Below are positions 54,135 to 61,051 of a stretch of 64,000 nucleotides of DNA, in pieces. The position numbers and the translations under genes are program-made. The stretch's first letter is position 1. Each line of letters starts with the position of its first letter. Origin of the DNA: Devosia sp. Root685 (GTDB lineage: Bacteria; Pseudomonadota; Alphaproteobacteria; Rhizobiales; Devosiaceae); NCBI RefSeq assembly GCF_001427875.1, contig NZ_LMHK01000002.1, positions 62,001-126,000 on the forward strand, given 5' to 3'. A model generated the notes under the pieces. That model worked only from the letters and a program-made list of their open reading frames with translations, was not told the origin of the DNA and ran no database searches.

Positions 54135-55553
54135 ATGAACCGCTACCCCCGCGACATGCAAGGCTATGGCCGCAATATTCCCAATGCGAACTGGCCGGGC
54201 GGCGCCCATATCGCGGTACAATTCGTGCTCAATTACGAAGAGGGCGGCGAGAACAATATCCTCCACGGCGACGCAGCCTCCGAGGCCTTTCTCGTCGACG
54301 TGCTCGGCGCCGCCCCCTGGCCCGGCCAGCGCCACGCCAATGTGGAGTCGATGTACGAATACGGCGCCCGCGCCGGCTTCTGGCGCCTCCACCGTCTCTT
54401 CACTGAAGCGAACCTGCCCATCACCATCTACGGCGTCGCCACCGCCCTGATGCGCGCGCCCGAGCAACTCGCCGCCATGCAGGAAGCCGGCTGGGAAATC
54501 GCCTCCCACGGCTATAAGTGGGTGCAGCACAAGGACATGCCGCCCGCCGAAGAGCGCGCCCAGATCGCCGAGGCCGTCCGCCTCCACACGCTCGCCACCG
54601 GTTCCCGCCCCCTCGGCTGGTATACGGGCCGCTCCTCGCTCAATACCGTCGATCTCGTCGCCGAACACGGCGGCTTCGCTTATATTTCAGACACTTACGA
54701 CGATGACCTGCCCTATTGGAAAGTCATCCACGGCCAGCCGCAGCTGATCATCCCCTATTCCCTCTCCACCAACGATATGCGTTTCGTCACCGGCCCCGGC
54801 TTCGACAATGGCGAGGAATATTTCCAGTTCCTCAAGGACACATTCGACTGCCTCTATGCTGAAGGCGTGGCAGGCAGCCCCAAGATGATGTCGCTGGGCC
54901 TCCATTGCCGCCTCGTCGGCCAGCCGGGCCGCTTCCAGGGCCTGAAAAAATTCGTGGACTACATCAGGTCGTCAGGCAAAGTCTGGGTCCCGACCCGCCT
55001 CGACATCGCCCGCCACTGGGCCGAGCAGCATCCCTACCTCGCTCCCGAAGCCATCCCCAGCCAGCTCGACCGGGCCGACTTCGTCACCCGCTATGGTTCA
55101 ATCTTCGAGCACTCCCATTGGATCGCGGAACGCGCCTGGGATGGCGAGCTCGCCCCCGCCAATGACACTGCCGTCGGCCTCCACTTTGCGCTGCGCACCC
55201 AGTTCCGCGCCGCAACGCCCGAAGAACGCCTCGCCGTCCTCCGCGCCCACCCCGATCTTGCCGGCAAACTCGCCGCCGCCAAGCGCCTGACCGCCGACTC
55301 CACCGCCGAACAGACCTCCGCCGGCCTCGACGCCCTGACCGATGAAGAGCGCGAAAAGTTCACCGCGCTCAACACCGCCTACACGCAGAAATTCGGCTTC
55401 CCCTTCATCATCGCGGTCCGCGATAACACCAAGGCCACCATTCTCGAAACCTTCGAAAAGCGCCTCGCCAACACCGCCGAAGCCGAGTTCGCCACCGCCT
55501 GCGCCCAGGTCGAGCGCATCGCTCTACTGAGGCTCAAGGCGATCCTGCCCTAA
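54135..55553 (+). CDS. puuE-uraD: Allantoinase PuuE fused to OHCU decarboxylase UraD
   Basis: Two-domain protein of 472 residues. Residues 1 to about 305 are a metal-free polysaccharide-deacetylase-type allantoinase: NYEEGGENN, SHGYKWV, GWYTGRSSLNT. From about 312 is an OHCU decarboxylase domain: FEHSHWIAERAW (catalytic His), AHPDLAGK, AEQTSAGL and KFGFPFIIAVR. It therefore does OHCU to S-allantoin and allantoin to allantoate on one chain; the order of reactions is the reverse of the order of domains. Start ATG 54135 (MNRYPRDM); ATG 54105 is an alternative. Known fusion in alphaproteobacteria. Confidence 0.93.
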   Translation: MNRYPRDMQGYGRNIPNANWPGGAHIAVQFVLNYEEGGENNILHGDAASEAFLVDVLGAAPWPGQRHANVESMYEYGARAGFWRLHRLFTEANLPITIYGVATALMRAPEQLAAMQEAGWEIASHGYKWVQHKDMPPAEERAQIAEAVRLHTLATGSRPLGWYTGRSSLNTVDLVAEHGGFAYISDTYDDDLPYWKVIHGQPQLIIPYSLSTNDMRFVTGPGFDNGEEYFQFLKDTFDCLYAEGVAGSPKMMSLGLHCRLVGQPGRFQGLKKFVDYIRSSGKVWVPTRLDIARHWAEQHPYLAPEAIPSQLDRADFVTRYGSIFEHSHWIAERAWDGELAPANDTAVGLHFALRTQFRAATPEERLAVLRAHPDLAGKLAAAKRLTADSTAEQTSAGLDALTDEEREKFTALNTAYTQKFGFPFIIAVRDNTKATILETFEKRLANTAEAEFATACAQVERIALLRLKAILP

Positions 55554-55623
55554 GCCGGCGCTCGCCCTTCTTTTGAAATGTCCGCGCACCCATGTGTGCG
55601 GACCATCTCCATCGTCGCACCCA

Positions 55624-55986
55624 TCAAACCTTGCTTTGCTTCAGCAGGTGAACAATGCCGGCAGGGTTGAAGACCCAACCGCCCCGGAAACTCTCGCTAT
55701 TAGGCAATGGCTCGATCCCGTCATTGCGCGTCACCCCCGCCGCTTCCAGCGTCGCTGCCGCCTCGTCGAAGTCGGGAGTGACCAGTTCGAGCCAGAGTTC
55801 AGCCTGCGACATCTGCGGCACATTGTCGATCCAGAGCCGGTTTGGCCCATAGGCAAACGACACGTCGCTACCGCCCTCAAGTTCGGGCAACTTCAGAATA
55901 TCGCGATAGAACGCGACCACCGCCTCGTACTGATGCGTTGGCACTTTCATCGCAATATTGAGGCCACCGACCGCGGTTCCCGTCAT
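55624..55986 (-). CDS. Glyoxalase/bleomycin-resistance (VOC) family protein
   Basis: Small single-module VOC metalloprotein, 120 residues: NIAMKVPTHQYEAVVAFYRDILKLPEL at the start, LWLELVTPDFDEAAATLEAAGV in the middle and FRGGWVFNPAGIVHLL at the end. Function undetermined; VOC proteins include isomerases and dioxygenases. It overlaps the SRPBCC gene's stop by four bases (55983-55986) and shares that small operon, opposite the ArsR gene. Likely not part of purine metabolism. Confidence 0.85.
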   Translation of the reverse strand: MTGTAVGGLNIAMKVPTHQYEAVVAFYRDILKLPELEGGSDVSFAYGPNRLWIDNVPQMSQAELWLELVTPDFDEAAATLEAAGVTRNDGIEPLPNSESFRGGWVFNPAGIVHLLKQSKV

Positions 55987-56441
55987 TTGTAAAAACCCTC
56001 GCGAAAGTGGATGCCGTGCTCAAGCCACACGCGCATTGCCGCGAGCATGCCCGTCCAGCCTTCGCAATTGCCATAGGACGCCTTCTGCCCGGCTTCGTTC
56101 TCGCGCCATCCGGCCTCATGAATGCGCACCAGCGTGCGGCCATCCTCCAGACCCTCGAAGGTCATCGTCACAGTGGTTTCATAGTTTCCGGCCGGATCGC
56201 CGTCCGGCGGCGCCTCCCAGCGCAGCACGATTTGTTTGTCTTTCACCACATCGACGACGTGCACGGGAAAAGCACCCGGAAAGTCATGGAAATCCCATGT
56301 CACCGTCGCCCCCTTTTCGAGCCGCCCTTCGGCGCCCCCTGTAGTGAAATAATGCGATAGCTGCTTGGGATCGACCACCGCCTCGAACACCTCCCGCACG
56401 GGCTTGGCGATCCGGCCGCCCACCGTGAATTCATAGGCCAT
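55983..56441 (-). CDS. SRPBCC (AHSA1-like) domain protein
   Basis: START/Bet v1-fold protein, 152 residues, of the AHSA1/CalC type: FTVGGRIAKPVREVFEAVVDPKQLSHYFT near the N terminus, then TWDFHDFPGAFPVHV and CEGWTGMLAAMRVWLEHG at the end. Start ATG 56441, with AGAGGAG before it; the frame is open upstream to 56498 through the operator. Divergent from an ArsR-type repressor, a very common pairing. Ligand unknown. Confidence 0.87.
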   Translation of the reverse strand: MAYEFTVGGRIAKPVREVFEAVVDPKQLSHYFTTGGAEGRLEKGATVTWDFHDFPGAFPVHVVDVVKDKQIVLRWEAPPDGDPAGNYETTVTMTFEGLEDGRTLVRIHEAGWRENEAGQKASYGNCEGWTGMLAAMRVWLEHGIHFREGFYK

Positions 56442-56474
56442 GCTGCTCTCCTCTGCTTGACGCCCCAAACGATA

Positions 56475-56492
56475 TGTTATAAAAACATAACA
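56475..56492. promoter_or_regulatory. Candidate ArsR operator
   Basis: TGTTAT-AAAAAC-ATAACA is a perfect six-base inverted repeat (also readable as TATGTT-ATAAA-AACATA) in the 50-base space between the SRPBCC and ArsR genes. Its last base is the A of the ArsR ATG. It is AT-rich in a GC-rich region, typical for ArsR-type binding sites, and could cover both promoters. Confidence 0.7.
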
Positions 56493-56821
56493 TGTCAACC
56501 GACGACGCAGACGACCTGATTTTCAAGGCGCTTGGCCACCGCATCCGGCGGCGCATGCTCGATGCGCTCAAGGCTGGTCCTGCCACGACCGGTACGCTCT
56601 GCGCCGCCTTCCCCGAACTCGACCGCTGCACCGTCATGCAGCATCTCGGCGTCCTGGAAGAAGCCGGCCTCGTCGTCCCCGAGCGCCGCGGGCGCGAGCG
56701 CTGGAACCATCTCGACGCCCTGCCCGTCCACGCCATTCACGAGCGCTGGATCGGCCCCTATGCCGCCTATGCGGCGAGCATGTTGAGCCGCCTCAAGCAC
56801 GAAATGGAACGCAGCGAATAA
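56492..56821 (+). CDS. ArsR-family transcriptional regulator
   Basis: Winged-helix repressor of 109 residues: DDLIFKALGHRIRRRMLDALKAGPATTGTLCAAFPELDRCTVMQHLGVLEEAGLV, the normal ArsR/SmtB core. It lacks the CxC metal motif, so this is the SRPBCC-associated, not metal-sensing, type. Start ATG 56492 has no Shine-Dalgarno, and the operator palindrome runs up to the start codon; leaderless translation is likely. Divergent from the SRPBCC-VOC pair. Confidence 0.88.
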   Translation: MSTDDADDLIFKALGHRIRRRMLDALKAGPATTGTLCAAFPELDRCTVMQHLGVLEEAGLVVPERRGRERWNHLDALPVHAIHERWIGPYAAYAASMLSRLKHEMERSE

Positions 56822-56898
56822 ATCGGCCCCAAGGCCTTGGCCTCCCGGCCCACAAGGCTCTAGTCTCAAGCGGAATCGTCCTGACCGAACTAGAGCCC

Positions 56899-57717
56899 AT
56901 GGCAACGACCTACGCTTCTCCCATCGCCGGCCTGCCCGCGCAGATGGCCCTTCACACCGGCCGCGCCACCTTCAACGAGGCCTATGCGCTCATTCCCAAT
57001 GGTGTGATGCGCGACATCGTGACCTCCTACCTGCCCCATTGGCGCGATACGCGGGCCTGGATCATCGCCCGCCCGCTCTCGGGCTTTGCCGAAACCTTTT
57101 CGCAATACATCGTCGAAGTCTTTCCCGGGGGTGGCAGCGACCGTCCCGAACAGAACCCAGAAGCCGAAGGCGTCCTCTTCGTCGTCGCTGGTGAGATCAA
57201 CCTCACTATTGCCGGCGAACCGCATATCCTGAAGGAGGGCGGATACGCCTTCCTTCCTCCCGGCACTGAGTGGAGCCTTGTCAATCGCAACACCTCGCCC
57301 GCCCGTTTCCATTGGGTGCGCAAGCGCTACGACGTGGTGGAGGGCATCGACATCCCGCCCGCTTTCGTCACCAACGAACAGGATGAACCTATCCGCTGGA
57401 TGCCCGGCACCAGGGACACCTGGGGCACAACGCGCTTCGTCGAACCCACCGACCTCCGGCACGACATGCACGTCAATATCGTCACCCTCGAACCCGGCGC
57501 GGTCATCCCCTTCGAAGAAACCCACGTCATGGAGCACGGCCTCTATGTGCTCGAAGGCAAGGCGGTCTATCGCCTCAATCGCGATTGGGTCGAAGTCGAG
57601 CCCGGCGATTTCATGTGGCTGCGCGCCTTCTGCCCCCAGGCCTGCTATGCCGGCCCCGAGCGCTTCCGTTACCTGCTCTATAAAGACGTTAACCGCCACG
57701 CGAAGCTCCCGTTCTGA
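56899..57717 (+). CDS. allE: (S)-Ureidoglycine aminohydrolase
   Basis: Bicupin protein of 272 residues that releases ammonia from (S)-ureidoglycine to give (S)-ureidoglycolate. The N-terminal cupin has GGGSDRPEQNPEAEGVLFVVAGEI; the C-terminal cupin carries the metal site in IPFEETHVMEHGLYVLEG and DFMWLRAFCPQACYA. Length and two-cupin layout match YlbA/UGlyAH. It directly precedes allA with two bases between, so the two consecutive reactions are co-expressed. Its substrate would have to come from allantoate amidohydrolase, which is not in the window. Confidence 0.92.
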   Translation: MATTYASPIAGLPAQMALHTGRATFNEAYALIPNGVMRDIVTSYLPHWRDTRAWIIARPLSGFAETFSQYIVEVFPGGGSDRPEQNPEAEGVLFVVAGEINLTIAGEPHILKEGGYAFLPPGTEWSLVNRNTSPARFHWVRKRYDVVEGIDIPPAFVTNEQDEPIRWMPGTRDTWGTTRFVEPTDLRHDMHVNIVTLEPGAVIPFEETHVMEHGLYVLEGKAVYRLNRDWVEVEPGDFMWLRAFCPQACYAGPERFRYLLYKDVNRHAKLPF

Positions 57718-57719
57718 CC

Positions 57720-58229
57720 ATGAGCGACCGCACCATCTACATCGAGCCGCTGACACCCGAGACCTTCGCCCCCTTCGGCCAGGTTATCCAGACCACTGGC
57801 GCGCACCACTATCCGATCAATGCCGGCAAGACCGAGCGCTTCCATGATCTCGCCAAGGTAGAGCTGGGCGGCGTTCATCCCCGCCCGCTCATCTCCATCT
57901 TCCGCGGCCAACCCTACGCCCTGCCGCTCAGCCTGACGCTCGTCGAACGCCACCCCCTCGGCAGCCAGGCCTTCTATCCCATCGGCGAAGCCCACTGGCT
58001 GGTGATCGTTGCCGAGGACAATAGCGGCACGCCGGTCAATATCCGCGCCTTCCTCCCCGGCCCCGGGCAAGGGGTCAATATCGCCATGAACACCTGGCAT
58101 GGCGTTCTCACGCCGCTCGACAAGGAAACCGATTTCCTCGTCGTCGACCGCGGCGGCGATGGCAATAATCTCGAGGAATTCCCCCTCGACCCGCCCTTCC
58201 TTGTGACCCACCGCGAACGAGGTGCTTAA
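57720..58229 (+). CDS. allA: Ureidoglycolate lyase
   Basis: Splits (S)-ureidoglycolate to glyoxylate and urea. 169 residues: IEPLTPETFAPFGQVI at the start, HPLGSQAFYPIG in the middle, and NIAMNTWHGVLTPL followed by DFLVVDRGGDGNN at the end, all as in the AllA (ureidoglycolate hydrolase) family. Starts two bases after allE. The glyoxylate may be consumed by malate synthase G at 38288. No urease genes are in view for the urea. Confidence 0.94.
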   Translation: MSDRTIYIEPLTPETFAPFGQVIQTTGAHHYPINAGKTERFHDLAKVELGGVHPRPLISIFRGQPYALPLSLTLVERHPLGSQAFYPIGEAHWLVIVAEDNSGTPVNIRAFLPGPGQGVNIAMNTWHGVLTPLDKETDFLVVDRGGDGNNLEEFPLDPPFLVTHRERGA

Positions 58230-58299
58230 CCGCTTCGGCGGCTTTACCTCGCCAGTGGTCCCGGGCTGGTTTACGTTGAGCGCAACAAGGAGGACTGCC

Positions 58300-59052
58300 A
58301 TGCTAAATCGGTTCCTGACGCTTGTGCTTTCGCTCATGCTGCTTGTCGGCCCCGCCAGCGCCGACGATCTGACGCTGACCGGCGATGTCTTCTATCGCGA
58401 GCGCATGGCGCTGCCGCCCGGTGCAACTCTGCATGTTGGCCTCGTGGCCCTGTCCGGCGGCCAACCCGTCGTCGGCGCTGGCGCATCAATCCCCGCCGGC
58501 GGCCAGGTGCCGCTGCAATTCTCTCTCGCCATTCGCAGCGATGTCGCAAAATCTGGCGGCACTTTCGGCCTCGTCGCCGAAATCCGGGTTGGCGGATCGG
58601 CGATGTGGCGCAATAGCCCCGCCATGCCCGTGGATTTGACAGCGCCGGTGCCTGTTTCGATCCTCGTCACGAGAGTTCCCGTAGCACCGGCTCCGCCTGA
58701 GCCCGAAGCGGTTCCCAACATCGCCGACACCACCTGGACCGTAACCAGCATCAGCGGCAGCCCCGTCCTCGGCACCACTCCCCTGACCCTTGCCATCGCC
58801 GCCGATCTCCGCATCGATGGTCATGCCGGCTGCAACAGCTTTTTCACCCAGGCGACATTGGACGCAGCCAAGCTGCAATTCGCTCCCCCCGCCTCGACGC
58901 GCATGGCCTGCGAACCAGTCGTCATGGCCCAGGAAAGCGCCTTCTTCGCCGCCCTCGTCGCGGTGAACAGCTACGAACTATCCGACGACAGCCTGCGCCT
59001 CCTCGATGCCGCCGAAGTGCCGCTGATCGGCCTCGTGCGAGCCAAGGAGTAG
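58300..59052 (+). CDS. Secreted YbaY-like plus META domain protein
   Basis: Exported protein of 250 residues. A signal peptide (about 1-22, LNRFLTLVLSLMLLVGPASA) is followed by a YbaY/YscW-like beta domain (DDLTLTGDVFYRERMALPPGATLHVGLV...), a proline-rich linker (APAPPEPEAVP, about 150-160) and a META/HslJ domain with DTTWTVTSISG, DGHAGCNSFF and MACEPVVMAQE. Start ATG 58300 with AGGAG upstream. Envelope or stress-related role is suggested by HslJ; no link to purines is evident. Starts 70 bases after allA. Confidence 0.82.
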   Translation: MLNRFLTLVLSLMLLVGPASADDLTLTGDVFYRERMALPPGATLHVGLVALSGGQPVVGAGASIPAGGQVPLQFSLAIRSDVAKSGGTFGLVAEIRVGGSAMWRNSPAMPVDLTAPVPVSILVTRVPVAPAPPEPEAVPNIADTTWTVTSISGSPVLGTTPLTLAIAADLRIDGHAGCNSFFTQATLDAAKLQFAPPASTRMACEPVVMAQESAFFAALVAVNSYELSDDSLRLLDAAEVPLIGLVRAKE

Positions 59053-59059
59053 AGTCAGC

Positions 59060-59683
59060 TTGGAAACTGCCGACTTCATCTCGCGCCTTCTCGACGTCAT
59101 CGAACAAGACATCATTCCCATGACCGCGCGCGGCGTTGCCCAAGGCAACAAGCTTTTCGGCGCCGCCATCCTGAAAAAATCAGACCTGTCCGTGGTCGTG
59201 GCCGAAACCAATAACGAGACGGAAAACCCGCTCTGGCACGGCGAAATGCACGCCATAAAACGCTTTTTCGAACTGCCCGAAGATCAGCGCCCGGCAACCA
59301 AAGACTGCGTCTTCCTGACCTCGCACGAGCCCTGCTCGCTCTGCCTCTCCGGCATCACCTGGTCAGGCTTTGATAATTTCTATTATCTCTTTACCTACCA
59401 AGACAGCCGCGACAGTTTTGGCATTCCCTACGACATCCAGATCCTGCAAGCGGTCTATGCCGTGCCCGATCCAGACCGCAGCGCCGTTCCCCCGGAGCGT
59501 CCGCTCTACAATCGCAGCAACGCCTTTTTCAAAAGCCGGGGCCTGCAGGAAATGGTAGCGGGCCTCGATCGCGGTCACCGCGAAAACCTCCTTGCCCGCC
59601 TCGACGACATCAGCGCCGCCTATGCCGACCTTTCCGCCGTCTATCAGCGCGACAAAGGCAATAAGGGCATCCCACTCGCCTGA
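59060..59683 (+). CDS. CMP/dCMP deaminase-type zinc deaminase of unknown substrate
   Basis: Cytidine-deaminase-fold protein of 207 residues. Zinc site: HGE (about 54-56, in NPLWHGEMHAI) and PCSLC (in SHEPCSLCLSGI). The C-terminal half beyond residue 110 is longer than in tRNA or cytosine deaminases (YYLFTYQDSRDSFGIPYDI onward) and carries the specificity. Start is TTG 59060 with GGAG ten bases before it; no ATG is available. It lies seven bases after the META protein at the end of the purine genes, so a purine-like base is a possible substrate; guanine and adenine are already served by guaD and ade. Confidence 0.82.
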   Translation: METADFISRLLDVIEQDIIPMTARGVAQGNKLFGAAILKKSDLSVVVAETNNETENPLWHGEMHAIKRFFELPEDQRPATKDCVFLTSHEPCSLCLSGITWSGFDNFYYLFTYQDSRDSFGIPYDIQILQAVYAVPDPDRSAVPPERPLYNRSNAFFKSRGLQEMVAGLDRGHRENLLARLDDISAAYADLSAVYQRDKGNKGIPLA

Positions 59684-59814
59684 AACTTGCGCAGCGATTT
59701 CAGCGGACGACGGATAACGCCGGTCACAGCCTGCGCTGTCTTCGGCATGGGCAGCACAACGCGCCACAGGCTCAGATTGAGCCGATCACGATCCGAAAGC
59801 TCTGCCTTATTCAT
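59644..59814 (-). CDS. Possible small basic protein (56 aa)
   Basis: ATG 59814 overlaps the end of the 44-residue frame upstream. The 56-residue product is basic (MNKAELSDRDRLNLSLWRVV, then RRPLKSLRKF) with no membrane span. It overlaps the last 40 bases of the deaminase gene on the other strand. No family recognised and no good ribosome site; could be a chance frame. Confidence 0.3.
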   Translation of the reverse strand: MNKAELSDRDRLNLSLWRVVLPMPKTAQAVTGVIRRPLKSLRKFQASGMPLLPLSR

Positions 59815-59941
59815 GAACGCTCGCCTCAGCTGGCGCATTTTCGACCGGCATTTCAGCAAACGAAGCCGCAAGCGTGATGAAGCTCAGGGCGGCGACGAAC
59901 AGGGCCGATAGCAGCATTTGAGACTGAGCGGGCTTAGACAT
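59807..59941 (-). CDS. Possible small exported or membrane peptide (44 aa)
   Basis: ATG 59941 (or 59953, adding MRPL) opens a 44-residue frame: short basic start MSKPAQSQ, one hydrophobic segment MLLSALFVAALSFITLAASFA and an acidic tail EMPVENAPAEASVHE. This looks like a signal-peptide or single-span peptide rather than random sequence, and its stop overlaps a second small frame. Ribosome site is weak (GAGGG 13 bases before 59953). Confidence 0.45.
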   Translation of the reverse strand: MSKPAQSQMLLSALFVAALSFITLAASFAEMPVENAPAEASVHE

Positions 59942-60112
59942 GAGCGGGCGCATTTGATGTTGTTTTCCCTCAACTTTTCATCCCCGCGTTTAACGCAGGG
60001 CGTATCGTAGCAACGTTGGAACAAGCGATATCGCTCCACGACTGAATGGGTCACGAATGCGTGATTAATGTTTCGTTCACATTCCCGCCGCGTGCATGGC
60101 AGGCATGTGACG

Positions 60113-60137
60113 CGAACCTTTTCGGCTTGCTGACGTT
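60113..60137 (+). promoter_or_regulatory. EcfG-like (general stress sigma) promoter before otsB
   Basis: CGAAC (60113-60117), a 16-base spacer and CGTT (60134-60137) match the alphaproteobacterial EcfG/RpoE2 consensus GGAAC-N16/17-CGTT with one mismatch. Transcription would start about 30 bases before the otsB ATG. Trehalose genes are known EcfG targets in rhizobia and Methylobacterium. Confidence 0.55.
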
Positions 60138-60175
60138 TCCTTGCATGAGCCCCAAGTGCCATGTGAGGAATTCCG

Positions 60176-60961
60176 ATGAATCAGTTGCTTCTCGAACCCG
60201 GCGCCGAGGCCCCTGCGCTCGCCCTGTTCACTGACTTCGACGGCACGCTGGTGGAGATCGCCGAGACGCCGGATTCGATCCACGTCCCCAACGATCTCGC
60301 CGAACAGATCAAGCGCATCACCCGCGAATTCGACAATGCCTTCGCCGTTATAACCGGCCGCGAAATCGCCGACATCGATCGCTTTCTGGCCCCCCTGCAC
60401 CTGCCCATTGCCGGCGCCCACGGCTCACAACGCCGCCGCGCCGATGGCTCGATGGAAGAAGTCGACGATGAGTTGATCGCTGGCGCCGAAGAAATCGCCC
60501 GCGCCATCGAACCCCTCGCCATGGCCCATCCCGAATTGATGATCGAACCCAAGCCCGGCACGGTGGCCCTCCATTATCGCCAGGCGCCGGAGCTTGCGGA
60601 CGCCTGCCTTCGCGCCCTCGAGGAAATTCTGGCCGACCATCCGCAATATTCGGTCGTCGAAGGTAAGATGGTCTACGAGGCTCGCCCCATCGGTTTTGAC
60701 AAAGGAGCCGCCCTCCGCGCCTTCATGCTCGAAGAACCCTTCATCGGCCGCACCCCTATTTTCATCGGCGACGACGTCACCGACGAAGACGCCTTCCGTG
60801 CTGCCCAGGAACTGGGTGGGGTCGGCATCAAGATCGGCCCCGGCGACACCGCCGCCCGCCTGCGCATAGCCGACGTCACCTCGGTCCGCGCCTTGATCGG
60901 CGGCCTGGGCGATCTCATGCACCGCGAAGAACCATTGCTCACCGACGCCGTGGCGAACTGA
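60176..60961 (+). CDS. otsB: Trehalose-6-phosphate phosphatase
   Basis: Removes phosphate from trehalose-6-phosphate to give trehalose. HAD-superfamily protein of 261 residues: motif I FTDFDGTLVEI (about 18-28), ITGREI, AGAHGSQRRR, motif III region with GFDKGAAL and motif IV FIGDDVTDEDAFR. Start ATG 60176 with GAGGAATT upstream. Precedes otsA by 90 bases; in many bacteria otsA comes first. Compatible-solute synthesis under osmotic, desiccation or stationary-phase stress. Confidence 0.95.
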   Translation: MNQLLLEPGAEAPALALFTDFDGTLVEIAETPDSIHVPNDLAEQIKRITREFDNAFAVITGREIADIDRFLAPLHLPIAGAHGSQRRRADGSMEEVDDELIAGAEEIARAIEPLAMAHPELMIEPKPGTVALHYRQAPELADACLRALEEILADHPQYSVVEGKMVYEARPIGFDKGAALRAFMLEEPFIGRTPIFIGDDVTDEDAFRAAQELGGVGIKIGPGDTAARLRIADVTSVRALIGGLGDLMHREEPLLTDAVAN

Positions 60962-61051
60962 TTTCGCTACGCCGCATAAATCGACACGACCGCGACCCGG
61001 GCGCTTTGCGCCCGGCATCATTTTGAATTTGGTACAGGGGGCCCGTCTGCC

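Noticed and set aside
56829-56840. Perfect palindrome CCAAGGCCTTGG after the ArsR gene
   Set aside because: Short, loopless and GC-biased; more likely chance or a weak transcript end than a defined site.
60015-60045. A GGAAC further upstream of otsB as an alternative EcfG -35
   Set aside because: No CGTT occurs at 16-17 bases from it.
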